DNA from: Candidatus Gastranaerophilales bacterium
GTDB taxonomy: Bacteria; Cyanobacteriota; Vampirovibrionia; Gastranaerophilales; UBA9971
Assembly (NCBI GenBank): GCA_028278305.1
Contig: JANQEP010000158.1
Coordinates: forward strand, 1 to 35,108
Length of the DNA: 35,108 nucleotides
Direction: 5' to 3'
Made by a program: the position numbers and the translations under genes. Shown here one piece after another: positions 8,415 to 16,775 of this stretch (its first letter is position 1; each line of letters starts with the position of its first letter). Under the pieces are notes generated by a model, which was not told where the DNA came from, did no database searches, and worked only from the letters and a program-made list of their open reading frames with translations.

Positions 8415-8711
8415 AAATATATCAGAATTAATGAAAGTTACAAAATCAAAACTAAAGATAATAAAGAATTCATTCAGTTAAGTTTATTTGATGATGGAAT
8501 TTATAGAGATGTAATATTGGGAATTAAAAACAGCACAGAAGGAATTAATTTTGCAATAAATTCAATTAAATCAGAAGAAGCAAAACAAACCAGCTGGTAT
8601 TTAGCAACAAATATCGAAGATAAAGAACAGGCAGTAAATGATTATACACGTAATTTTTTAAGAAGTAAAATTTTAATAAGTACCGCATTAATTTTTAGCA
8701 ATAAACAATAA
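8415..8711 (+). pseudogene. IS4-like transposase remnant
   Basis: The frame is open from 8415 to the stop at 8711 without a proper start. Reading it gives ...FIQLSLFDDGIYRDVILGIK, then about 30 residues on, WYLATNIEDKEQAVNDYTR. That last stretch matches the C-terminal DDE region of IS4-family transposases (wyL-TN...Y..R..IEe.F). After DYTR the expected IEE-F core is replaced by unrelated residues, so the gene is frameshifted or cut. The N-terminal half, the first catalytic Asp residues and inverted repeats are not visible. A dead relic next to an accessory gene. Confidence 0.55.
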
Positions 8712-8756
8712 AATTTTGTTTTTATATCTATATGTAAGAAGAGAAGGAAGTTATAA

Positions 8757-9338
8757 TTGCAGCCGGCTATAATAACAGGGAAAACAGGTCCATATGACCC
8801 TACCACCTCCAGGAGTTGGGGGCAAAATGCCAACTATAACTATAAAGCTTTTAATAAGGAAATACTTTTAGACAGCTATACTCCCAACTACGAGATTCAA
8901 TACTCAAAACCCGAGACTTTTCTGGGAAAAATGGTAAACGGGTTTTTGAATTTATTCAGAAATGTAAAAGAAAAGGCGGTTAGCCGGATTAATTTTAGCA
9001 GCCTCGCGGGATATGCCGGGGAAGACCTTAAAGGGGAGAATGCCAGAGTAAAAGATAATCCTGTGTTTGAGACGGCAGATACTGATAATGACGGTAAGAT
9101 TTCAGTAATTGAAGGAGCTGCATTTGCCATATTCCAGGACATGCTTGATGAGTATCCTGATATTACGGCGGCAAAAGTCCCTATAGACTTACAGCCGCAG
9201 GATGTGGACGGAAAAATAACTAATGTTGGTATTATAAACAGTTTGGGAGTATTATTAGGAAAAACCAGCCAAACAATAAAACCCATTCTTGCTAAAATAA
9301 GAAAAGATTTTGAATTGGACAAAAGAATTTCCGGTTAA
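8757..9338 (+). CDS. EF-hand protein of unknown function
   Basis: A 193-residue protein with one canonical calcium loop, DTDNDGKISVIE (108-119: D1, D3, D5, S9, E12 positions all fit), followed by a second degenerate one around DVDGKIT (about 149-155). No signal peptide or membrane segment is seen; the N-terminus (residues 1-35) is polar and Gly/Asn/Tyr-rich. Start is TTG (8757) with AGGAAG 6 bases upstream; there is no closer ATG. It stands between an IS4 remnant and a 149-bp inverted-repeat element, so the locus may have been acquired. Calcium binding is inferred from the motif; the role is unknown. Confidence 0.8.
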   Translation: MQPAIITGKTGPYDPTTSRSWGQNANYNYKAFNKEILLDSYTPNYEIQYSKPETFLGKMVNGFLNLFRNVKEKAVSRINFSSLAGYAGEDLKGENARVKDNPVFETADTDNDGKISVIEGAAFAIFQDMLDEYPDITAAKVPIDLQPQDVDGKITNVGIINSLGVLLGKTSQTIKPILAKIRKDFELDKRISG

Positions 9339-9344
9339 AACTTC

Positions 9345-9493
9345 GGTAGTGGTTAAATGCTAACTGATAAACTCTTAATGTCATGCCGCACCTGATGCGG
9401 GGATCTATTTAGTCAGGGATATTGCCTATTATGTTTACCAGATAGATACCGCATCAGGTGCGGGGTGACATCAGTCATTATTAAACCACTACC
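9345..9493. repeat. 149-bp inverted-repeat element (MITE-like)
   Basis: The ends are inverted: GGTAGTGGTTAAA (9345-9357) and TTAAACCACTACC (9481-9493). Inside, CCGCACCTGATGCGG and its reverse complement-like partner CCGCATCAGGTGCGG, with flanking ATCTAT/ATAGAT, form a second paired block. The whole can fold into a long hairpin. No open frame. It begins six bases past the EF-hand stop. A 16-base match to one end (AAAATATGGTAGTGGT) recurs at about 26236-26251. Confidence 0.7.
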
Positions 9494-9500
9494 ATATTTT

Positions 9501-9530
9501 TTTATACCTCTTTCAGGTTTATATTATAAT
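9501..9530 (+). promoter_or_regulatory. Candidate promoter of the glutamate-synthase-like gene
   Basis: A perfect -10 hexamer TATAAT (9525-9530) lies 30 bases before the ATG. The -35 (TTTATA at 9501, 18-base spacer) is poor, so the call rests on the -10. Confidence 0.4.
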
Positions 9531-9560
9531 GTTTTTGGTTAAATTATTTGAGAAGAAGAT

Positions 9561-11963
9561 ATGCCTGAGTCAGAGAGAAAAACAAATACAACAGCAATTA
9601 TAGACGGTATAGTTGATGGGCACAGAATATCAACCCAGCAGCTATTGCAGGAAATTTATAAAAAACTTGAGGAAGGATACGCCGAATTTGAGGTAAACGC
9701 CTGCGGACAGCACAATATCGGCGGACCTTTATGGGATAAAGATAGTAAGCCTCTGAAATTTCGCGTAAAAAACCCTGGTCAAAGACTCGGCTCTATGGGA
9801 ATGAGAGGAACTACCATAGAAATCGAGGGTTCAGCACCGGCTGACGTTGGCTGGCTTAATTCCGGGGCTGAAATAATATTAAAAGGTGATGGCGGTGACA
9901 CAACAGCTCACTGCGCGGCAACGGGCAAGATTTATGTGGCAGGAAGAACCGGCACAAGGTCAGGCGCCCTGATGAAATACGATCCCAGCTATCCTGCACC
10001 GGAATTCTGGGTACTGGAAAACACAGGCTCCTTCAGCTTCGAGTTTATGGGAGGCGGCATCGGCATTATTTGCGGTTATGGGTGCGAAAACATGGATTCT
10101 GTCCTGGGATACAGAAGCTGTGTAGGTATGGTCGGGGGAGTTATTTATGTAAGAGGTAATGTAAAAGAACTATCCAGGGAAGTATTCCTGCTGGACCTGG
10201 ATCAGGGAGACAAGGAATTCCTTTTAAAAGGTTTGCCTGTGTTTCTGGAAAAAATCGGAAGACCTGAGTTAATCAATGTTTTAAGTAGGGAGCTTCAGGA
10301 AAATAACCCCTCAAGTCCTTCAGAATCCCTCTCTTCCGATATGCAATGGAAAAAAATCCGCGCTAAAACTTATCAGGAAAGAACTATAAGGCAACAGGCA
10401 AAGTCTATCAGGGAATTTCGTGAAAATGACTGGGTAGAAGGCGGTATTTTCGGAGATGTGCTCCCGGATAACTATACTGTAGCTGATTTTGTTTCTACAA
10501 AAGATGCCAGGCTTAAATTTCCCGTGTGGAAAAATGCTCTTTTCAGCGCACCGTGTGAATATAATTGCCCTATAGGGATTCCGACGCAGAAAAGAATTTC
10601 CTTACTAAGACAGGGTAAAACAGAAGAAGCCCTGCGCCTGGTTCTGGAATACAGCCCGTTTCCGGCTTCTGTATGCGGGCAAGTTTGTCCTAATCTGTGT
10701 ATTGATGAATGTAACAGGAAATATCTTGATATTCCGGTAAAAATAGGGGAATTAGGTCTTTTATCAAATGAAATAAAGGCTGGTCTTCCCGGAATTGAGC
10801 TTAATAAACGTGTTGCAATCATAGGTTCAGGTGTAGCCGGTCTTGGAGCTGCCTGGTATTTAAGAAAGTCAGGCTGCAAAGTTGATGTTTTTGAGCAGGA
10901 TGAAGTCTTTGGCGGTAAATTAAAACAGGTAATCCCGGAAGACAGGCTTCAACAGGAAATTCTTGAAGCCGAACTGCAAAGAATAATTAAACTGGGAATT
11001 AATATAAAGACCAAAGCCCTTGTAAACAAGGAGTTTTTCCAAAAAATAAAAAGTGAATATGATGCCGTGGTTATTGCAACAGGCGCGCATAACCCTGTGA
11101 TAATCCCGTTTGAAGGTCATGAAAGGCTTGTAAAAGGTTTGGATTTTCTTAAAGAAATAAACCGCGGACAAAAGCCAAAAATCGGCGAAAAAGTAGTAGT
11201 AATAGGCGCCGGAAACGCCTCAATGGACGTTGTGATCGGGGCGTATAACCTCGGCGCAAAAGAAGTTACTGCAATAGACATTCAGAAACCCGCAGCTTTT
11301 GACAAGGAAATTGAACACGTAGAAAAACTCGGCGCAAAAATTATATGGCCCTGCTTTACGGAAAAAGTCAGTGAAAAAGGTGTTCATCTCAAGGACGGCA
11401 GGCTTCTTGAAGCTGATACAGTCATAATTTCAGTAGGGGACAGACCTGATTTATCATTTCTTGAGCAGGAATACCTGGATGAAAAAGGCATGCTAAAGCT
11501 TAATGAGTACAATCAATCGGAAATTGATTCAAAAGTCTTTGCACCGGGAGATGTAAGAGAACTCGGGCTATTTACCCATGCCATAGCGGACGGCAGAAGA
11601 GCGGCAATGAATATTCACAGAATGTTCAATGATGAGCCCCCGGATAACTTTGCAAAAGCCCCGATGATTCCTCAGGACAGAGTTAAAGACCAGTTCTACC
11701 ATCCTCTAAGAAGTGGAAAAGTTGAGGCAATGACTGCTGAGCAGGAAGCAGAGCGCTGTATGAGCTGCGGATATTGCAGAGACTGTGAATACTGCATGGA
11801 AGTTTGTCCTGAGCAGGCAATTGACAGGGTTCAAAAAACCGACGGCGTTTTTGAATACGTCAGCGACCCGGATAAGTGCATAGGTTGCGGAATCTGCGCA
11901 GGTATCTGTCCTTGCGGAATCTGGACTATGGAAGATAACCTGATCAAATTTCTCGAAGAATAA
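9561..11963 (+). CDS. Glutamate-synthase-like GXGXG / FAD / ferredoxin fusion
   Basis: An 800-residue fusion of three modules. Residues 1-230 match the GXGXG beta-helix domain of glutamate synthase large subunit (domain 3), with NPGQRLGSMGMRG, KIYVAGRTGTRSG and GMVGGVIYVRG. Residues about 320-720 match the GltD/DPYD flavoprotein: Fe-S ligands C332, C336, C372, C376, C380, C384, FAD site GSGVAG (422-427) and NAD(P)H site GAGNAS (549-554). Residues 733-785 are a ferredoxin with CxxC clusters (C733-C749, C773-C783). The amidotransferase and FMN synthase domains of true GltB are missing. It may be an electron-input subunit working with a separate glutamate synthase core, or another flavin reductase. 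No partner gene is visible in the window. Confidence 0.88.
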   Translation: MPESERKTNTTAIIDGIVDGHRISTQQLLQEIYKKLEEGYAEFEVNACGQHNIGGPLWDKDSKPLKFRVKNPGQRLGSMGMRGTTIEIEGSAPADVGWLNSGAEIILKGDGGDTTAHCAATGKIYVAGRTGTRSGALMKYDPSYPAPEFWVLENTGSFSFEFMGGGIGIICGYGCENMDSVLGYRSCVGMVGGVIYVRGNVKELSREVFLLDLDQGDKEFLLKGLPVFLEKIGRPELINVLSRELQENNPSSPSESLSSDMQWKKIRAKTYQERTIRQQAKSIREFRENDWVEGGIFGDVLPDNYTVADFVSTKDARLKFPVWKNALFSAPCEYNCPIGIPTQKRISLLRQGKTEEALRLVLEYSPFPASVCGQVCPNLCIDECNRKYLDIPVKIGELGLLSNEIKAGLPGIELNKRVAIIGSGVAGLGAAWYLRKSGCKVDVFEQDEVFGGKLKQVIPEDRLQQEILEAELQRIIKLGINIKTKALVNKEFFQKIKSEYDAVVIATGAHNPVIIPFEGHERLVKGLDFLKEINRGQKPKIGEKVVVIGAGNASMDVVIGAYNLGAKEVTAIDIQKPAAFDKEIEHVEKLGAKIIWPCFTEKVSEKGVHLKDGRLLEADTVIISVGDRPDLSFLEQEYLDEKGMLKLNEYNQSEIDSKVFAPGDVRELGLFTHAIADGRRAAMNIHRMFNDEPPDNFAKAPMIPQDRVKDQFYHPLRSGKVEAMTAEQEAERCMSCGYCRDCEYCMEVCPEQAIDRVQKTDGVFEYVSDPDKCIGCGICAGICPCGIWTMEDNLIKFLEE

Positions 11964-12132
11964 GAATTTTTTATTACTTCCTTAGAATTGAATTACACTG
12001 TATAAATGGTTTCTTACAAAAAATTTCCTGTTTTAAGAAAAAAAATTAAAAACCACAATCCCTGTATTAATAAGTGTTTTGAAAATTTTTTGTTATTTTT
12101 CGTAATGTAATTTTGTAAAAGCGAAAATATTA

Positions 12133-12161
12133 TTGCGATAACAAAAAACTAAGGATATAAT
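12133..12161 (+). promoter_or_regulatory. Strong sigma-70-type promoter
   Basis: TTGCGA (12133-12138), 17-base spacer, TATAAT (12156-12161). This is the best promoter match in the window. Transcription would begin near 12168 and run into the small frame at 12279 and the terminator at 12453-12480, giving a transcript of about 310 bases. Confidence 0.65.
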
Positions 12162-12278
12162 TTATATATAATTAGTTAAAGTCAAATATATTCAATTGAT
12201 AAAGCATTATTAGAATTAATCACAACAAAATATTTTGACAGTAACTATAAGCAACGGATGACCGGGAACCTAGCTTTT

Positions 12279-12416
12279 ATGACAAATGAAATTAAAAAAG
12301 TATCTTTTTTTATGGTTGCTTTTGTCCTGATAATGTACACTTTGCTGCCATTATTCAGCATGATTGAAAATGGCTTTAAATCTACAGACTTTTACTATTA
12401 CGAGCAATACAAATAA
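12279..12416 (+). CDS. 45-aa single-pass membrane peptide
   Basis: A short frame with a Lys-containing N-terminus (MTNEIKKVSF), a hydrophobic helix at about residues 9-28 (FFMVAFVLIMYTLLPLFSM) and a Tyr-rich polar tail ending FYYYEQYK. Charge pattern suggests N-in, C-out. It lies alone between a promoter and a terminator, after a leader of about 110 bases. There is no strong Shine-Dalgarno sequence; GGGAACC sits some 10 bases upstream. Coding is supported by the clean membrane-helix pattern and framing signals. It could instead be incidental to a noncoding RNA. Confidence 0.5.
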   Translation: MTNEIKKVSFFMVAFVLIMYTLLPLFSMIENGFKSTDFYYYEQYK

Positions 12417-12452
12417 AAATATCAATGAACCTCTACTTATTCCTTTGCCATT

Positions 12453-12480
12453 ACCCCTTTTTAGGGGGTTTTTTATTTTT
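12453..12480 (+). terminator. Rho-independent terminator of the small transcription unit
   Basis: The stem CCCC/GGGG (12454-12457 with 12465-12468) is followed by a 12-base T-rich run (TTTTTTATTTTT). It lies 37 bases after the 45-aa frame and just before the aroF stop on the other strand. Confidence 0.75.
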
Positions 12481-12486
12481 TAATTT

Positions 12487-13500
12487 TTACAATTTTCTTT
12501 TAATTATTGGGGCAATGCCTTTTAATTCATTGTAAAGCTCTTCAAACTGGTTATGGTAAACAGATTGTGCGCCGTCACAAAGAGCGGTTTCCGGGGAACT
12601 GTGAACTTCTATGGTAACGCCGTCAGCGCCTGCTGCTATTGCAGCCCTTGCCATAGGCGCTACTTTATCCCTTAAACCTGTTGCATGGCTGGGGTCTGCT
12701 ATTACCGGCAAATGACTCAGTTTTTTAATTACAGGTATGGCTGAAATATCCAGGGTATTTCTTGTAGCAGTCTCAAAAGTCCTGATTCCCCTTTCGCACA
12801 GGATAATATTTCTGTTTCCGCCGGACATTATATATTCAGCTGACATTAAAAGCTCTTCTATTGTTGCAGAAAGTCCTCTTTTAAGAAGAATCGGCTTGTT
12901 AATATAGCCAAGTTCACGCAGCAGGTTGAAATTCTGCATATTTCTTGCGCCTACCTGCAGGATATCAACATATTTAACACAAAGCTCTATCTGGGAAGCT
13001 TCCATGACTTCAGAAACAATCGCCATATTATATTTATCAGCAACCTGTTTTAAGTATTTTAACCCTTCTTCTCCCAACCCCTGAAAACTATAAGGAGATG
13101 TTCTTGGTTTAAAAGCACCTCCTCTAAGGAGTTTGACACCGCATTTACTGAGAAATTCCGCTGTTGATTCGAGCTGTTCAAATGATTCAACTGCGCAGGG
13201 TCCGGCTATAACCGCTATTTTTTCCCCGCCGATTTCTACTTCCTTTACCCTGATTACCGTATCTTCCGGCTTGAATATCCTGCTTGCCAGCTTATAGCTT
13301 GAGGAAATTTTTATTACTTCCTGGACAGAATCAATAGCTTCAAAGATTCTCCGGTCATGAATCACTTTATCACCTACAACGCCTATAACTGTGTTTATTT
13401 TTCCCCTTGAAATATGAGCTGCAAAACCTCTAGCTTTAATAAGTTCCTCAATCTTTCTGATATCCGCTTCAGAAGCGTTCGGTTTCATTACAATTAACAT
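12487..13500 (-). CDS. aroF: DAHP synthase, type I-beta with N-terminal regulatory domain
   Basis: 3-deoxy-7-phosphoheptulonate synthase, the first step of the shikimate pathway (PEP + erythrose 4-phosphate). Residues 1-70 form the ferredoxin-like (ACT-like) regulatory domain found in Thermotoga-type enzymes (MLIVMKPNASEADIRKIEEL). The catalytic barrel starts near 90: GPCAVES (100-106, metal Cys102), LRGGAFKPRTSPYSFQGLG, GARNMQNF, LLKRG, ILCERGIRTFE, DPSHATG and DGVTIEVH. The ATG has GAGGA 8 bases upstream. The regulatory domain suggests feedback control by an aromatic amino acid. A single gene here. Confidence 0.96.
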   Translation of the reverse strand: MLIVMKPNASEADIRKIEELIKARGFAAHISRGKINTVIGVVGDKVIHDRRIFEAIDSVQEVIKISSSYKLASRIFKPEDTVIRVKEVEIGGEKIAVIAGPCAVESFEQLESTAEFLSKCGVKLLRGGAFKPRTSPYSFQGLGEEGLKYLKQVADKYNMAIVSEVMEASQIELCVKYVDILQVGARNMQNFNLLRELGYINKPILLKRGLSATIEELLMSAEYIMSGGNRNIILCERGIRTFETATRNTLDISAIPVIKKLSHLPVIADPSHATGLRDKVAPMARAAIAAGADGVTIEVHSSPETALCDGAQSVYHNQFEELYNELKGIAPIIKRKL

Positions 13501-13755
13501 GGTTTTATCCTCATAAGCTCTTTTTAATACTAATATACGACTTTAAAATTTACTAACAAGTGTTTATAAATTTTTAATTATACTTTTATTTTTTAAGACC
13601 AATAATAAAATAATTTACTTTAAATAACTTTTGGGCTAAACTTAACCACAACGTATGTAATTACTGTTTATTATGATGATCATATTTAATATTTTTATTT
13701 TCAGGAAATATTTGAGCTTAAATTAATCATATAAAAGAAAAAGAGGATAAAATTA

Positions 13756-14940
13756 ATGACTAATCAAGCTGTTATGAGTGGGGTAGAAGAGAGTAATTTT
13801 CAGTTAACGGAAGAACAGCAGGATATCAAACAATGTGTGAGAGAGTTTGCAGAATCAGTAATCGCGCCCAGATCTGCTGAAATTGACGAAACAGCAAAGT
13901 TTCCGTTTGATATCTATAAAGAAATGGTGGAAAGCGGTCTTGTCGCGCTTCCTTATCCCGAAGAATACGGTGGGGCAGGAGCTGATCCTGTTACCGAATG
14001 TATTCTTGTTGAAGAATTATCAAGAGTAGACCTTTCATGCGCACTGGCATGTCTTGTTAATACCCTTGGCAGCAAACCAATAATGCTCGGTGCTTCAGAA
14101 GAACAAAAACAAAAATATATTCCAAGTATAACTTCCGGTGAAAGCCTTTGTGCTTTTGGATTAACAGAAGCAGGCGCAGGAAGCGACTTTATGGGAATCA
14201 AAACCCGCGCTGTTAAACACAATGATAAATACATAATTAACGGGACAAAACTTTTCATAAGTCACGGAAATATTTCGGATATCTGCACTGTTTTTGCAAA
14301 AACATCACCTGAGCCAGGACTTAAAAGCCTTAGCTGTTTCATAGTAGAAAAGGATTTTCCAGGATTCAGCGTTGGTAAGACCGAGCATAAACTTGGAATC
14401 AGGGGTTCTGAAACAGCTGAGTTAATTTTTGAAGACATGGAAGTTCCTGAAGAAAACCTTATAGCAAGCGAAGGTTCAGGCTGGAAGCTCGCTATGAATA
14501 CCCTTGACACTTCAAGACCAGGCGTTGGCGCCCAGGGTGTCGGGGTTGCACAGGGTGCGCTTGATTTTGCGTTTAAATATGCAAGGGAAAGAGTCCAGTT
14601 TAACCAGCCTATAGGCGACTTTGAAGCTGTTCAAAATATGCTGGTTAATATGGCTGTTAAAGTCGAAGCAGCAAGGCTTCTTGTATACAGGGCAGCCAGC
14701 CTGGTTTCCAGGAATGATAAAGCAAAATCCATGTATGCAGCCCTTTCTAAGTGCTATGGCGGCGATATAGCCATGGAAGTAACTAATGATGCGGTCCAGG
14801 TTCTTGGCGGATACGGATTCACAAGGGAATTCCCTGTCGAGAGAATGATGAGGGACGCAAAAATTACTCAGATTTATGAAGGAACCAACCAGATACAAAG
14901 AATGGTAATTTCAAGACACCTTCTTAAATCATATAAATAA
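13756..14940 (+). CDS. Acyl-CoA dehydrogenase
   Basis: An FAD enzyme oxidising acyl-CoA at C2-C3, of the short/medium-chain (butyryl-CoA dehydrogenase-like) group. 394 aa, a little longer at the N-terminus than usual. Seen: FGLTEAGAGSDFMGIKT (FAD/substrate signature), YIINGTKLFISHG, VQVLGGYGFTREFPVERMMR and the catalytic Glu in QIYEGTNQIQ (E375). ATG start with GAGGA about 9 bases upstream. No EtfAB or thiolase genes adjoin, so the electron acceptor and substrate are unknown. Confidence 0.93.
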   Translation: MTNQAVMSGVEESNFQLTEEQQDIKQCVREFAESVIAPRSAEIDETAKFPFDIYKEMVESGLVALPYPEEYGGAGADPVTECILVEELSRVDLSCALACLVNTLGSKPIMLGASEEQKQKYIPSITSGESLCAFGLTEAGAGSDFMGIKTRAVKHNDKYIINGTKLFISHGNISDICTVFAKTSPEPGLKSLSCFIVEKDFPGFSVGKTEHKLGIRGSETAELIFEDMEVPEENLIASEGSGWKLAMNTLDTSRPGVGAQGVGVAQGALDFAFKYARERVQFNQPIGDFEAVQNMLVNMAVKVEAARLLVYRAASLVSRNDKAKSMYAALSKCYGGDIAMEVTNDAVQVLGGYGFTREFPVERMMRDAKITQIYEGTNQIQRMVISRHLLKSYK

Positions 14941-15103
14941 CGGTCAGAAAAAAAGCTTCTAAAGCTAGCCAGCTAACGTATTTCAGATCCTGACAATTTA
15001 TTTTATTTCTTTAAATTTTTCCTGGAATCTATAAAAGAAATGTCTTTTGTAAGATGCTTGAAACAAATCCGGCATGCCAGAATTGTGCATAAGGAATTTT
15101 TTA

Positions 15104-15136
15104 AAAATTTTAAAATGCGTAAGTTTTTATTCTTTA
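15104..15136 (-). repeat. Gene-end repeat, copy 2
   Basis: The reverse-complement copy of the sequence at 8080-8114, with differences only near the middle (ACTTACGCA here) and at the first position. It sits four bases past the dnaN stop, in dnaN's own orientation. Confidence 0.75.
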
Positions 15137-15140
15137 AACC

Positions 15141-16253
15141 TTAATTCAATTGAACAGGCATTATAAGACAGATTGCATCTTTCTCGTTTTCAGACCTGTA
15201 TAATACACCTGATAAAGATCCGTCCATTTCAACCAGAACATTTTCAGATTCCACAATCTTTAAAAAATCCTGAATATATCTGTAATTAAAAGCTATATCA
15301 AGACTATCATTTTTATAATCAACAGCAAACTCATCGCAGGAATCACCAAGATCCGGAGTATCAGCAGTTATCTGAAGGTTGTCCTTATTAAAGGATAATT
15401 TAACTATATTTGTTCTTTCATTAACCATTGTAGACACTCTATCTATAGAAGATAAAAATTTACTCTTATCTATTTTTGCTTTTTTACTGTTAGAAATAGG
15501 AATAAGTTGTTCATAGTTAGGGTATTGACCTTCAATTAACCTGGATGATATATACCTGTCAGTTAATTTAAATAAAATTTGTCCGTTTTTAACTGTTATT
15601 GCTACTTTTTCATCTTCTACACCGGCTACTATGTTTATAAATTCCTTTAATGTCCTGGATGGAATTATAACCGAAAAGCTTTTTGAATCTTTATTTTCAA
15701 TATCTTCCTTGATTCTTGAAAGTCTGTTTCCGTCAAGTGCAGCCATTTCAAGTATATTATCTTCTATTTTACAGAAAACCCCGCTTAATACATTATTCAT
15801 ATCATAAGTGGCAGTGGCAAAAAGAGTCTGTCTTACCGCTTTTAATAGAGGTTCAATTTCAACTTCAACAAAATCATCGGATTCAGGATATTCTATAGGA
15901 GGAAATTCACTGCTTGAAATACCTTTAATATCAAATTTTGAGCTTGAGCACTTTATTTCAACCGTATTACTTTCATTTTGCAGTTTAAAACTTACTTTTT
16001 CACTGGGCAGCTTTGAAATAATTTCAGCCAGTTTTTTAGCGGGAAGAGTAATACTTCCGTTTTCGGATATTTCCGCGGAAATATTCATTTCTACCGATAT
16101 ATCCAGGTCAGTAGCGCAAAGTTTTATTTGATTACTATCAATTGTCTGTATCAAAACATTTGATAATACAGGTTGAATTCCCCGCACTGCTGCTGCTTTG
16201 CAAACAACATTTAATGCGTTATTAATAATATCTTTTTCAGCGCTAAATTTCAT
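15141..16253 (-). CDS. dnaN: DNA polymerase III sliding clamp (beta)
   Basis: The ring-shaped processivity clamp of the replicase. At 370 aa from the ATG at 16251-16253 it has normal length and three repeated clamp domains: MKFSAEKDIINNALNVVCKA at the start, then SFSVIIPSRTLKEF near the centre, and the C-terminal end ALRSE-like YRSENEKDAICLIMPVQL. A GTG six codons earlier overlaps the ribosome-binding site (GAGGAG at about -10), so I use the ATG. dnaA and recF are not adjacent. The roughly 600-base gap upstream has DnaA-box-like sequences, as at cyanobacterial dnaN-linked origins. Confidence 0.97.
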   Translation of the reverse strand: MKFSAEKDIINNALNVVCKAAAVRGIQPVLSNVLIQTIDSNQIKLCATDLDISVEMNISAEISENGSITLPAKKLAEIISKLPSEKVSFKLQNESNTVEIKCSSSKFDIKGISSSEFPPIEYPESDDFVEVEIEPLLKAVRQTLFATATYDMNNVLSGVFCKIEDNILEMAALDGNRLSRIKEDIENKDSKSFSVIIPSRTLKEFINIVAGVEDEKVAITVKNGQILFKLTDRYISSRLIEGQYPNYEQLIPISNSKKAKIDKSKFLSSIDRVSTMVNERTNIVKLSFNKDNLQITADTPDLGDSCDEFAVDYKNDSLDIAFNYRYIQDFLKIVESENVLVEMDGSLSGVLYRSENEKDAICLIMPVQLN

Positions 16254-16335
16254 ATTCTTACTACTCCTCACCTGACTTAAAACTATTTTTTTAATTATTT
16301 TTCTAACCTAATGTTTTGTTAAGTTAATTTGCCGG

Positions 16336-16420
16336 GGTTTTTCAAAATGCCCACCCGCCCTCCCTCAGAGGTGGAAAAGGCTCCGCCTTTTCAAATCCGT
16401 ATACATTTTGAAAAACCCTC
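16336..16420. repeat. GC-rich interspersed repeat, copy 2, with perfect inverted ends
   Basis: GGGTTTTTCAAAATG (16336-16350) is exactly inverted at 16406-16420. Between them lie CCCACCCGCCCTCCCT and a small hairpin AAAAGGCTCCGCCTTTT. The TTTTTCAAAAT end and the GCCCAC...CCC block also occur in the copy at 25001-25195. Confidence 0.65.
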
Positions 16421-16479
16421 ATATACAAAATTAGTCCTAAAAAATTAATTTAACTGTACACTAATTCATTTTACTTACT

Positions 16480-16775
16480 AAAACTATTAAATAAATAAAT
16501 TTATTTATTATATAGTAATAGTAGAGAAAGCAATTTTCTGTAGAAAAGTGTATAAAATACATTTATAGCCTGAATTTTACCTGTTCAAAACTTGTTAATA
16601 AAATGTATAAAACTAAATAATTCTTTACAGCATTGTTTTTTTTCTACATTGTTTTTCTACAAAAAATATATACTTATATACAGGTTTTGAATAGTTTTTC
16701 TACAATTAGATACATTAAAATCCATGCCCTTTATAAAATTTTACAAACTAAATAAAAACACCTGTAGAAAACTTT
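16480..16775. other. Putative chromosomal replication origin (oriC)
   Basis: The gap upstream of dnaN has five exact copies of TTTTCTACA: forward at 16640-16648, 16653-16661 and 16696-16704; reverse at 16539-16547 and 16763-16771. This differs from the cyanobacterial DnaA box TTTTCCACA at one base and from TTATCCACA at two. Reading leftward on the minus strand from the box at 16539-16547 come a short spacer, then CTA CTA TTA CTA (16513-16524), then an A/T-only block (16481-16512). That is the order box, DnaA-trio, unwinding element described for the Bacillus basal origin. Near-matches such as TTTTATACA (16549-16557, 16604-16612 reverse) add to the cluster. Origin function is inferred. Confidence 0.7.

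Larger units (their letters stand above)
11964..12486. other. Intergenic region with a self-contained small transcription unit
   Basis: Between the fusion gene and aroF (convergent). It holds a strong sigma-70-type promoter, a ~110-base leader, a 45-codon frame and a terminator, each listed separately. The remaining 11964-12130 is A/T-rich with nothing recognisable. Confidence 0.6.

Noticed and set aside
12230-12278. Possible riboswitch before the 45-aa peptide
   Set aside because: The stretch CGGATGACCGGGAACCTAGC looks structured and cyanobacterial glutamine RNAs precede short peptides, but the conserved core of that class does not match.
14512-14898. 128-codon minus-strand frame opposite the acyl-CoA dehydrogenase
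   Set aside because: Antisense shadow; no ribosome-binding site or recognisable domain.
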